From Brachionus rotundiformis (lineage: Eukaryota; Rotifera; Eurotatoria; Ploima; Brachionidae), in contig JAESIW010000162.1 of assembly GCA_016802295.1 (NCBI GenBank), positions 165,802-229,801 of the forward strand: a DNA stretch of 64,000 nt, in the 5' to 3' direction. The translations under genes and the position numbers were made by a program. The notes under the pieces are model-generated. The model had not been told where the DNA came from. It saw nothing but the letters and a program-made list of their open reading frames with translations, and searched no databases. Below, one piece after another: positions 24,359 through 34,999 of this stretch. How positions within the stretch are numbered: the first letter of the stretch is position 1; each line of letters opens with the position of its first letter.

Positions 24359-26729
24359 ATGAAATATATCCAAAAAGTATTGTTAATTTTTAACATTTTA
24401 ATTCTTTTTAGGAGATTATTTTAAAAAAATAAATTTCCAAGCTTTCTATTGATTCCAACATTTCGGATATTTTCCAAAAACAGTTCCAAATTTTTGACTT
24501 CAAGCATCACCAAGAGAACTTATTTCTTGATGACATTAGGTTTGTCTTCTAAAATTTAAATTTTTTAATAAACCGTTTACCTTTAACCAAGATCTTTTAT
24601 TACAAAAAAATGTCTCATTGAAGAGCAATGCTCCAAAGTATTTATTTTTGTCCACTTCAATTATTTACTTATTTTTCTAGTCAATTTTATCATTGTGCGA
24701 GAACTTTATGAATAAAACTTACCAAACTCATGACAATTGCACAGTGTAAGTATTAAGAATTAATTTTTATAAATTTCCAACAATTGGAATTCCAGAAACC
24801 CTGAATATTTTTAGCTTTTAGATTTCTTAGATAGGATAAGCCAAAATTTTTCCCAGAAAACATTAGATTTATTTTCTTAGAACTCTCTGGCAAATCTTAA
24901 TTACTTGGTTCGATGAAAGTTTTACCATTCGCACAAAACTCATAATAAAATGTATTGAAAACATGACTTTGTATAGTTTAAGTCTAAATTTTTATAAAAT
25001 TTAAAGTTAAAAGTGTTCCAGATGGCCTTTCCTATAAATAAACCTTTTTAAAATTAATTAAATTAATTTAAAAAAAACCAGGCCTGTTCCAGATTATTGG
25101 AAGTCAGTGCTTGAAACAGTGATGGACACATCGGAAAAAAGAATGGTTAGCTGTACATCTATAGCACTCTCTTGTGAAATATTTGGTGTTATTAAGGATC
25201 AAAAGAATATCTCATATCAAAAAGTAATTGTTTTCGTTTCTAAACATTTTTTAATTAAAACAGGTTCTAGATTACATTAATAAAGCAAAAAATGAATTGT
25301 CCAGCATTCAGAACCAGTTCTTTCAAGCACTACGAGTCTACAACACTGAACTATTGCTTGACCAGAAATCCAAAAATTTGCCATCGATTAAAAAAGAGTA
25401 CTAGAATGACTCAAAATTATATAGTTTAACAAAAATCATATTTTTAGGATAAAAAAGTCTACTATTGATTTAAAAAATTTTAATCAAATTGAAAATTATT
25501 TAAAAAATGTAATTTAAAATTCTTAATTAAATTTTTATCTATGTTTTTATATTGTGCCAAGAAATTCCAAGAGCCAGACAGAGAGCGCCAAATCGACCTG
25601 GCAAAACTCAACTGTTTGCTAATTTTTGACAAATTGAACAAGGCCACTCAGCACTATTTTTCCAGCGAATTGCCTCAGTTGCTTCAGGTTATTAATTAGT
25701 TGCATTTAAGAAAAAATTAATCATTTCTTAATAATTTTTCAGCTACAGAGTAACAACATGAACTTGTTTATATATGAATTTATGGAGTCCGTGTTTATCA
25801 AAGAGAACGAAACAAATGAATCTGTAATCAAAATGATAAGCGAGTCCAATAAAATAGACCTGACCGATACGGTAATTTAGTTGCAATTAAGCTTTGGCAA
25901 ATAATTATTCCAATTCTAGCAAAACAATCAATCGTTGTTGGAGAACACTGCTACTTTTGATTATATGGTACAATTTGAGAATAAAAAAATAATGGTAAAA
26001 CTTTTTACCAAATGATCATATTAAATTAATAAATAATTAATCTATTAGTCAAATGATGAATTGAAAAATCCTGAAAACATAAAATATTTTTCCCATGAAT
26101 ATGAACGACTTGTTTCTGAGTCTAAGCAGCTTTTGGCATTGATAAACGAGTATGCCAAAAACTCGGACTTTTTGACAGAAGAGTCCGCTCTGGTTAGATT
26201 TAATAAAAAAAATTTTATTGATAAATTAACATGCTAATTTAGCCAGATGAGAGCAATTCTTCCGAATTGCCAAATTTACCAGAGGATAAAATACCTAAAT
26301 TTATAATGAATGATAATTGGGAAAACCAGAAATTTTATATTATTGAGAAAAACTCTCAGCTTAAAAAGTTAATAGCTCAGATAGAATTTTTGGAAGTGCA
26401 TCGAATAAATGAATTTATGGGAAATAATTTAGCTTTTACTGTACAGAAATTGGCTGATTTAAATGGACGATTGGACTGCATGTTGGCACTGGAGTCACGA
26501 TATTACTCAGAAACCCTTATGACAACTATTGACAAGCCGTTTATTGAACCAGGTAAATAAATTTATCCAAACAAGTGGTCAGAATTTTTCTCTCAAATTA
26601 TTTGACCAAACTTTGCCAAACAATTGGCCACATTGATGATTTCTCTATTTCAGACACTAAATTTAAATAAAACAACTAATATCTAATTATTTAGATGACT
26701 ACGAGATCACAAATGAGAGCTGGCTTTAA
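24359..26729 (+). CDS. F-BAR domain protein without SH3 domains
   Basis: A multi-exon gene with very short exons. Exon 1 codes for only MKYIQK and ends in phase 0; exon 2 continues LSIDSNISDIFQKQFQIFDF, then FLDDIRSFITKKCLIEEQ, the N-terminal helix pattern of F-BAR domains. Later exons carry PDYWKSVLETVMDTSEKRM, VLDYINKAKNELSSIQ, KKFQEPDRERQIDL and a C-terminal coiled segment ending DYEITNESWL. F-BAR dimers bend membranes in endocytosis and synapse growth. The same exon-1 design and aligned motifs occur in the FCHSD-type gene at 31959-34761, so the two are paralogues, but this one stops before any SH3 domain. The intron at about 24748-25081 is long for this genome and might hide a small exon. 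Confidence 0.65.
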
Positions 26730-26803
26730 TAGCAAAATTAATTTTTATTAATTAATGAATTAGAAAATAAAATTTAAAACAAAAAAAGAGAAAAAATTTT
26801 TTT

Positions 26804-28448
26804 TTAATCATCTCCTTCCTCCAAATAGCGGTGCCACTCTGCCAAACGCCTTTCCCGCTCTTCTTCAGTCTCTTCTACTTCATATCTTGTTTCACCGTCC
26901 CATGTTTGGCACGAAATTATCCGACCATTCTTCCAAACTCTATTGTTCAAATATTCACAGCATCTATCAGCCATTTCAACTTGTTTAAAACTCACTGTCA
27001 CTACACCTTCCGGATTTCGTTCCTAATTAGTGGAAAAAAAATATAAAAATAGACATTTAAACATATTAAATTAATTTTCTTAACTCACATTCACAATAAT
27101 TTTTTTTACATCTCCGTAAACTTCCAGTTCTGTGCGCAAGTCAGACTGAAATTTGGTTAATAGACCAGGATGTTTCTAAATTTAAAAAAAAATTGTATTT
27201 TGGCCAAATAGATACCAATAAATATACAAATTATTAAAAATACCTGAAAATCAGATGGCGAAAATATGTTTTTTATAACTACAACTTTTTCATACTTTTG
27301 CCTAACCACTTCAGGTCTTTCTTCCCAGTCCAAAAGTCTACAAACAAAAAAAAATTTTACCAATTTAATTACTCTCATTTTACCAATTACTTTTGTCTCT
27401 GTTTTTCAACAAGTTTTTTCTCTTTGGCCTTGGTAAGCTTTTTCTTCTGCGTATCGGTCAAATTTGTGGCCTTGGAAGGGTCGTAGGCTCCTTTTTGCTC
27501 AAACTTTGCCTTTTCAACGCGAATCCTATGTCCACGGTACTCGCTATCATCCAGCAATTGTAAGCACAGCTTGACAGATTCTGGCATTAGATAGCAGCAT
27601 CGTCCATCTCCTTTTACCTCGTCATTTTCCCTATACAATTTTATTTTCAACTTGTGACTCAACGGATCCTTCATTATTATGCCGTACTTGGACATTAGAT
27701 CCTCGAACTCTTGGTCAGTTATGTCCAATGGTAGACCACTTACATACACATTTGTATTTTTCTCATCTTCCATTTCAAACCATCCATCGCGTTTCTTTTT
27801 ATTTACATTTTTCTCACTTGGCTGAGTGGACTCGGGAGCAGATTTGGTCGCAGCTTGCTTGGGCTCCCATTTTCCGGCCGCTTCATTCCATTGATAGCCA
27901 ATGCCTGTCAAATAATCAACATAGGAATATACACGTTCTTGAGCAGCTTGCCATTTGTTGCCAGCAAAGTCCCATTGGAAAAAAGCTCCATTGTATAAGT
28001 AATAAGTGTTTGGTTCTGGTTTAACATTATTGACAGCCTGATGAGGCATTGAGGCTTGTGCAGTTTGACTCTGTCCATAATTTAGCTGATAGTCGATGAG
28101 TTGTCGGTCAGAGAAGACCGGAAACCAGCCCTTTACCACAGGGTCCCATTCGTATTCGGTTCCATCCGGATCTTTCCTCCTCTTTTTTTCTCCCTCCTTC
28201 TGATTACGTTCGGCTTCTTCTTTCTCAAGTCTGAGCTGACGCTTGAGATCGTCCTCTTCGCTTGTTTCCTCTTGGTTCATCAGCTTTTGGTAATACTCTT
28301 CATCACTTTCGTACTCAAACTCCTCTTCGTTCAATTCTGTGTCCACTTTTTGTCGCTTAGCCTTGGTAGACACGTCCCTTGTCACTTTGGTATATTTGGT
28401 TTTATGCACCTTTTCATTTTCATCCTCTGTTTCGCTTATATCTGACAT
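26804..28448 (-). CDS. HTATSF1: HIV Tat-specific factor 1 homologue (U2 snRNP-associated)
   Basis: Four exons. The start MSDISETEDENEK opens an acidic and Lys-rich region with DPDGTEYEWDPVVKGWFP. The first RRM follows (NVYVSGLPLDITDQEFEDL ... GDGRCCYLMPESV). After a Lys-rich linker, small exons give LLDWEERPEVVRQKYEKVVV and the U2AF-homology motif domain (VVIKNIFSPSDF ... GVVTVSFKQVEMADRC), with RVWKNGR in place of the usual RWF loop and the tail WDGETRYEVEETEEER. HTATSF1 (yeast Cus2) is a nuclear factor that binds SF3B1 through this UHM and helps U2 snRNP assembly. Domain order and tail match the animal family; human HTATSF1 has a longer acidic C-terminus that is nearly absent here. Confidence 0.93.
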
Positions 28449-28657
28449 TCTACCAATCTAAATTTGACCATAAATTTAAAATTTTATCTTTCTAAACATA
28501 TTTTTAAAATTTAAATATTAAATTATATTTAATAATAATTTATGCCAGGTTATTAGACCTGATTGTGCAATCTACAAATGAACCAAATTAATAAAGTTTT
28601 AAAATTTTATTCTAAAAAAAATAATAAAAATAATAATTAAATAAAAAAATAATTATT

Positions 28658-29680
28658 TTAAAAAAAAATATCTCTAAATTGATGGCAATTGGCCGCAATG
28701 CCAACACAATAGTGGTCCAATAGCTGAAACAAAAGTTCTGTCTCGTCCAAAAACTCAATCGATTCGATCCGATGTCGCTCAGATTGGTCCATCTTGGTCC
28801 TGTAAAAATCACTCATTGTGATTATTTGAGTGCATGTGTTGGTAAATCCGTTTGCCACAAAGCGTTCAAGTTGCGAGTCTAAACTAGAGCACGCTTCGGT
28901 GCCCAGGAGTCTACATTCTCTTGCTTCCATGTTTGCCATCATTATGTCACCAAATTTGTCCTTAAGATTGCATTGCTCGTAATTAACAAAGCCAACTTGA
29001 TCAAAATTATCAGTCAAGTATTTCAAGAGAGCACTTGAGTGCTCGAAAGACATGTATACCAGAACGCACTCGGCAATTACCAGAGTGGGATGTTTAAAAT
29101 TGATGCCACAAGTTTTTATTTTGGTGTCCAGATCGCTTGGGTTGCGCAAATCGGCGCTGATTAGATCATAATTTGCCAAGTGTATTTCGGTGTTTGATTT
29201 GAGTGATGGATGAACTGGGCCAGCTTTGGGAAACAGAGAAGGAACTTTGAATTCTTGAGTCTTTGTAGACTCGTTGCTGGTCTCTACTTGGGTGTCCACT
29301 TTGGGCAATTTGTCACTCAGAGCTCTCTTGGAGCGAATCAGGCGAATTTTAGATGAAACTATGCGACTAAAATCAATTTCAATATACTTGTTAAAATTTA
29401 ATTTTTTATCTATTAGATCAAAGTAAAGTGTGTCATAGCCAGCACCAATATTTATCACCTGGGCATTGGCAAATAATTCAATGAATTTGTAAACTCGGCT
29501 GCGGATGGCATTAACGCGGGCAAAGTATCCCCGGCTTATTTCAGGTGGTTTATGCTCAGCGCTGTGATTGGCACAGAAGTGCTTTAGGTACGGATCGGAC
29601 CAATATCCCTTTGAAATGGCGTGTGACTTGCAAAATGATGCATCATTATTTGTCAACTGAATGGCTTCGTCCGATGACAT
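28658..29680 (-). CDS. LCMT1: Leucine carboxyl methyltransferase 1
   Basis: A single exon of 340 codons from the ATG at 29680 (MSSDEAIQLTNNDASFCK), close to the family length of about 334. Motifs: KGYWSDPYLKHF, RGYFARVNAIRSRV, the SAM-binding loop INIGAGYDTLYFDL, SADLRNPSDL, and LVIAECVLVYM with the acidic residue that borders the active site. The enzyme methylates the C-terminal Leu of the PP2A catalytic subunit and so controls PP2A holoenzyme assembly in the cytosol. It lies in tandem behind HTATSF1 on the same strand (210 bp between). A Ser/Thr/Lys-rich insertion (about residues 135-165) between the SAM loop and the middle of the domain is longer than usual. Confidence 0.92.
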   Translation of the reverse strand: MSSDEAIQLTNNDASFCKSHAISKGYWSDPYLKHFCANHSAEHKPPEISRGYFARVNAIRSRVYKFIELFANAQVINIGAGYDTLYFDLIDKKLNFNKYIEIDFSRIVSSKIRLIRSKRALSDKLPKVDTQVETSNESTKTQEFKVPSLFPKAGPVHPSLKSNTEIHLANYDLISADLRNPSDLDTKIKTCGINFKHPTLVIAECVLVYMSFEHSSALLKYLTDNFDQVGFVNYEQCNLKDKFGDIMMANMEARECRLLGTEACSSLDSQLERFVANGFTNTCTQIITMSDFYRTKMDQSERHRIESIEFLDETELLFQLLDHYCVGIAANCHQFRDIFF

Positions 29681-30612
29681 ACCTTTTAATCCCAAATATG
29701 GGCTATAAATATAAATTTTAAAATAATTATTTTATTAATTTTCTTAATTATTAAGTATTTGCATTTAAAAATTTCAATAAAGTTATCTATTTCACATATA
29801 AGCTAACTTTTTGCCTCACTATACTCTTATTTCATCAAGCTTTGGCTTTAAAACATATTTTTTTTCTCATTAAATTGGCAAAAGATTAATTACAATAGAT
29901 AAAAAAATGAATCAATTAGATATTTTTATTAAATAATTTAAAAAAAGATCAATGCAATTTTAAAATGTATTTTTGAAAACAAAGAAATTAATTGATAGAA
30001 GTTGTACCATTTGTAACTGATTCAATGTGGATATGTTGGACATTTGTACCAATACTCGTGCATTTTACGATTGTCCGCTCTTAACCAAAACTAATCTTTA
30101 AAAACTCAATATAAGAATATCTTTTTATCTTTTTAAGTAAGTTAATTAAAAAATTAATTTATTTTAAAAATCATATCAAATCTAAATTCATATGATTTAG
30201 CTAGATTTATTAGATTTATTAAATTGAATAATGCTGACTATAAAAACGCTTAGAAGCCCATCAATTAAACAATCATTTTAAAATATATCATCATATTTAG
30301 AAGTTTACTACTACTCCAACATCATTAATATAGATATTTAATATTTAAATTATAGGTAGTATTAAAAAAATTTTAAATAAAAATTTAATAAATTATCTGA
30401 ATTAGTTTAATTGGTTTAAATGAGTCATGTAAAAAAAGATATAAATACGATTGATTTTTTTTATATTTTTTATCAAATGCTATCTAAATTAATTAAATTA
30501 GTTTAAATGAGTCATGTAGTCAAAAGGGTATAAATAGGATGACATTTTGGTCATTTTAAGTCATTTCATTTTTTAAATTTTTGAAAAAAATAATTTTAAA
30601 AAATGTTAGCCA
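29681..30612. other. Intergenic region upstream of LCMT1 and left of the GC-rich repeat
   Basis: About 930 AT-rich bases with no credible reading frame. The right end holds two diverged copies of an approximately 87-bp unit (listed separately). Confidence 0.5.
30402..30540 (+). repeat. Two tandem ~87-bp units with TATA-like motif
   Basis: Both units contain GTTTAAATGAGTCATGTA (30414 and 30501) followed by TATAAATA (30440 and 30529) and a GAT/GAC run. They lie just left of the GC-rich repeat and could be part of that element or a promoter-like duplication. Confidence 0.5.
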
Positions 30613-31084
30613 CCATAACTCTGCCGATCCGCAGGTCCCAAGCCCTGATGAAAAAAGAGGAGGGTGGTGGCAGCCACATGCATCGTATGTGTGTGTGTGG
30701 TCTTTCACGTAGTCTGCAGAAGAGCTGTATGGCGGGTACATAGGCCTACGGGTCTTTGTCCAAGTCTTGTCGTATGAGGGCGCCGCTGGCTTCGACCATC
30801 TCCCAGTATAGAATCCGAAAGGAGCGAGAATCTGCTGTACAGCTGACCCTCTGCAGATAGTACGTAACTTTGGAAGCCTTAAGTTAAGACTTTTCTCGAG
30901 TGAGAGAGAGGTCGCTTGGTTTGTGGTTCCAAGCTAGTCTAAATAGTTGCCGAGTTCGCAGCCTTGTGCTCGGATGAGTGGCGCTGTTTATGATGAACGT
31001 CCCACTGGCTTCTTAGGGAAAGACGCCGTCATAACTCTGCCAAAGCCGGTCCCAAGCCCGGTTGCGAAAAGAGGAGGGTGACAT
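30613..31084 (+). mobile_element. GC-rich interspersed repeat with terminal direct repeats, copy 1
   Basis: About 472 bp of sharply higher GC than its surroundings, repeated in inverted orientation at the right end of the window (63551-64000). Its two ends are imperfect direct repeats of about 55 bp (30613-30668 and 31028-31082) sharing ATAACTCTGCC, GGTCCCAAGCCC and AAAAGAGGAGGGTG. No long open frame exists on either strand, so it is non-autonomous. Both copies end at GGTGACAT next to AT-rich DNA (AAATTA). It could be a SINE-like or terminal-repeat miniature element, or a solo piece of a larger element. Class not determined. Confidence 0.7.
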
Positions 31085-31958
31085 AAATTAAAAAAAAAAA
31101 TTCTATTAAAATTTGCTTTTAACTATTAATCTTTAACCGTAGAAATCTTTTATCATTTACAAAAAATTTATCATTTTTATTTTAAAGTCTAAAAAAAAAA
31201 TTATATACGGAATATATTTGGTCAAATTTCTACAATTGACCTAAATATATTCATTTAACAATTAATAAGCATTTCTTATAAAAAAAATATTTATTTCTTA
31301 GTCAAATGATTTAAAAAACTATTATTTCCGAAGATAGTCATACACCTTTTACAAATTTAATTCAAAATCTAGAATAATTTATTGAATGAATAAATTAAAA
31401 TATTTACTATTTCAATAATTTACTTATTTTCAGGCTCTAATTTTTCAAAAAATTAATTTTTTTAATATATTATTAAGATAAGAATACATAATCTATATAT
31501 TTACAATCAAATTCAATATATTAGAAAATTTTGATTTTTTTTCCAAGCTATTTACCAAAGTGACTCATCAAATGATTCAGAAAACTTTGTTCATTCCATT
31601 CATTTTTATTTCATATCAAGCTTCTTTATCTAAATATTTAAATCAAAAAAAGAAAAATATTAAAAATATTTTAATATATCATATAAAGATAACTAACCAG
31701 CTGCTAATCTTGACCTAGTCCGAAGATTTATTCATTTCATAGCAGAACTACTTAATATTTAATCCAGTCTTAGCCGACCTTTACTTAACTATCAAGTAAA
31801 GATATATTTGATTTCATATTTTCCATATTCAATTTGAGAACAATAATTTTAACATTTTTAATAAATTTCAAAACCTTTTCAAATAGATAACTAGGTCTTG
31901 GGTTTTATTCGCATTAATTATCTATTGCATTGTTTAGTCTATCACAAGCTAAGCAAAA
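31085..31958. other. Intergenic region, GC-rich repeat to FCHSD-like gene
   Basis: About 870 AT-rich bases. No gene, RNA or repeat was recognised. It probably includes the promoter of the downstream gene. Confidence 0.5.
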
Positions 31959-34761
31959 ATGAAGTTTGTCAAAAAAGTAATTTGAAAATTTATCACGAGC
32001 TTTGGTTCTAATTAGCAAAATTCTTCAGGTCGATGACACCTTTAGTCTAAAGACTCTTTTCAGCGAGCACCTGAGCAAGTTTGGACTCAAGAACGACCAG
32101 GAACTGGCCTATTTGGAAGATGTGCGCAGCTTTATAGAAAAAAAAAGCCAACTGGAGCTCCAGTACTCGCAGGTAAAGCTAATAATTGTCCCCCAGTCAC
32201 ATGGCTAATGCACTTGCCAATTACTTAAGTCCTTGTCCAAACTTTGCAGCCAATTCATTAACAAGAAAGAGTATCAGCTAAACGATGACTCAAATAGCGA
32301 GATGTAACTTTTATCTATAATAAAATGTTTTTAAATAAATTTTTTATTTTCTTTTCTTTTCTACTTAAAGCCTGATACCGGAAAAATGGAAGCTAATGCT
32401 GGAACAGTATGCTTACATTGCCGAAAAGAAGCAGGTCAGCAGCAGGTCTTTGCTGATGCACTGTGATTACTTTAAGAAATTGAAGGAACAAAAGGCCACC
32501 CTAAACCAAATGGCATTGCTTTATTTGAAAAAAAACCACGACGTGTTGACAGAATCGAACCGCAATTGCCAAAGTGCTTTCAAAAATTTTTGTATAGATC
32601 AATTTTTATGCGACCAAGTTGACAAAAATAAATCAAAAATGCCAATTTTGGAAAAAAAGTACTTTAAAATTTTGGAATTTTTTTTTCTATTAAAAATTTA
32701 ATTGTTTTTCTAAAAGATTAAAAGATAGAAATATTAATGTGACCAAATTTAAAAAGGCTCTGGACGAGATGATCAAAGTAATCCACTTAAAATTTTCCCA
32801 AAAAAAGTCTCTTTTAAATTTAGGCTTAATAAAAAAAAATCAGATAATAAAATAGTTAATTTAAAAATTATAAATAGTATATAAATAAAATAAATAATTT
32901 TTTACCATGAGCAAAGCTTTTACATTTTAGCTTAAAGATGGTTGTATGAGAATAATTTTTTGACTATTTTGATCATAATTTTAATCATAAACTTAGATTT
33001 GCCAACGATTCAGTCATTTACAGGCCTCCTGTGATAAGATTCATTCATTTTTTCTCATTTTATTTTGCCATGGCACTTATTTTTATTAAAATAAATTATT
33101 TTCAAACATTTCTAGCTATTTTAAATTAAAAAGGATAAAGATATAGTTCAACAGCGGCTTAAAAAATTGGACTTTTCCAAACTGAACTATGTGACCACAA
33201 ACTGCTGCCAAAACCAGCAAATACAGTATTACTATTCAATGGAAATTCCACATTTATTAAATGTATTAATTAAAAAAAATTTAATTAATTATTTCTGGCT
33301 ATTTAATGTTTTTTTTTTCAAATTGTAGCTACAAAACGGCTACATAGATTCGTTCATAAATGAATCACTAAACACACTGTTCCTAAAGGATATCGAGTCA
33401 AGTAAATTTTTGGTCAAACATTTTGAGGACTCGGTGTTTGGCTTTGACGACAAATCTCCGAACCAATTGAACGACTCAAGCGAAGCCTATTTCATTGAGC
33501 GCAACGAGTGCTTCTCCAATCTGATACAATTTGATCTACAACCACATGACAGCGAGTTTCAGCCAAGTTTTTTTTCATTCCAAAATGAAAACTTGAAAAG
33601 CTTGTCCGACGATTACGCCAAATGGACAGCAAAGCTGAACGAAGTAGAAAAATTAATGACTGCCATGCTGGCCAAAGTAAATGAGCAAAAGGCTGAAAAT
33701 AGCCAAGAGACAACTCTAGGCTCCGATTTTTTAATAGATACAAAACAAGAGGAGTATAGGTTCATGCTAGCTGAGAAAAAGCTTCAAATGATTCACCTAC
33801 AAGCCAAAATTGATGCTTTGGGATCATTTAATAGTTAATTAAATTAATTAAATCCATTAATTAATATTAAAAATGTATCATTTCTAGTTAATTTGAACGA
33901 AACAGGCACTGAATTGCACAAATTTGAGGACAAGCTGGACTTTGGTGAAAATTTGCACCAAAATTTTGAACTATGGGACAAATTAATGAGTAGTATAGAC
34001 AAGATAAAGTATTCGGATGAGAGCTATGAGTGTGACATGCCGCGGAAATCTTCCAAAGATTTTATCCAAAGCGATGACTCGAGCGAGTCAAAAATATCCT
34101 TCAGCATATTTGATCCAAATGTAAGGGAAGCTAAACAAAGTGCCTATGCGCACATACCAAATGTAGAGGCCAGGTACGCCCGGACAACCCAAGACTTTAT
34201 TTCTGTAATTCATTTTTTTCCTAGTCTTTTGATTAATTTAGCTATTAAATTAAAAGGATGATCAAAACTACTTGAGCTTCGAGACTAATCAGAGCCTAAT
34301 TATCTATGATGAAATATTTAATGGGGTTTCACGGGCTAAGAACTACACTGGCCTAGTCGGACTAGTAGCCACTAAATACCTGGAATTTTACCAAGGTAAT
34401 ACAAACAGAAAGAATAAAAATGTATTTTTAAAAATTAATTTTTTCCACAGAGGATCCAGTCTTTGTCAAGTCGGTCTACATCTACGAGGGACTTGACGAC
34501 CAGGAGTTATCATTTCCGCCCGAAGTCTACATTAGGTTGCTTAGGAAAAATGCCTACAAGAAAAAAATAGACAATGAAGAGTGGTGGGAAGGCGTGTTTG
34601 AGGATAAAATTGGTTTTTTTCCGTCCATATTCGTTCAACCAATTGACCACATAGAAACAAGCAATCAAGCATGCCAATCGCCTTCAAGTCCTGTCCCAGA
34701 AATCCAACATCTTAACCAAACTTTGTCGCCTAATGCCGAAAACCAAAAAGTACCCCAATAA
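31959..34761 (+). CDS. F-BAR and double SH3 protein (FCHSD/Nervous wreck type)
   Basis: A multi-exon gene. Exon 1 codes for MKFVKK and ends in phase 0; exon 2 continues VDDTFSLKTLFSEHLSKF and LEDVRSFIEKKSQLELQYSQ, a standard F-BAR N-terminal helix. Next come SLSKLCSQFINKKEYQL, WKLMLEQYAYIAEKKQ and a long helical middle. The C-terminal part holds two SH3 domains: a first with LSFETNQSLIIYDE ... YTGLVGLVATKYLEFY, and a second with YIYEGLDDQELSFPPE ... EEWWEGVFEDKIGFFPSIFV, which has the ALYDY-like, WW and P..Y-equivalent positions. FCHSD/Nwk proteins link membrane bending to actin and WASP at endocytic sites and synapses. The stop is followed by a 240-bp gap to M3 peptidase copy 2 on the same strand. 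An intron at about 32780-33130 is unusually long here. Confidence 0.85.
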
Positions 34762-34999
34762 ATTAAATATTTTATTTATTTTTGAAATAAAATTTTTATA
34801 ACCAAACATTCACTTTTAATGAAATATTTCAACATTTATAATAAACTTAAATTTTTATACTAAATTAAAAAAAAAGTAATTAATTTTGGTTCGGTTATTC
34901 TATTCAAATTTTGGTTTAGTGATCTTGTTTAAATTTAGAAATACAATTAAATTATTAAATAAAACTAGACTGGTTCAGTTGGGCCATAGGCGAAAAATA

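Noticed and set aside
30640..30670. CTGATGA in the GC-rich repeat as a possible hammerhead ribozyme core
   Set aside because: No GAAA box or pairing helix II follows at the right distance, and the second terminal repeat has CGGTTGCG instead of CTGATGA.
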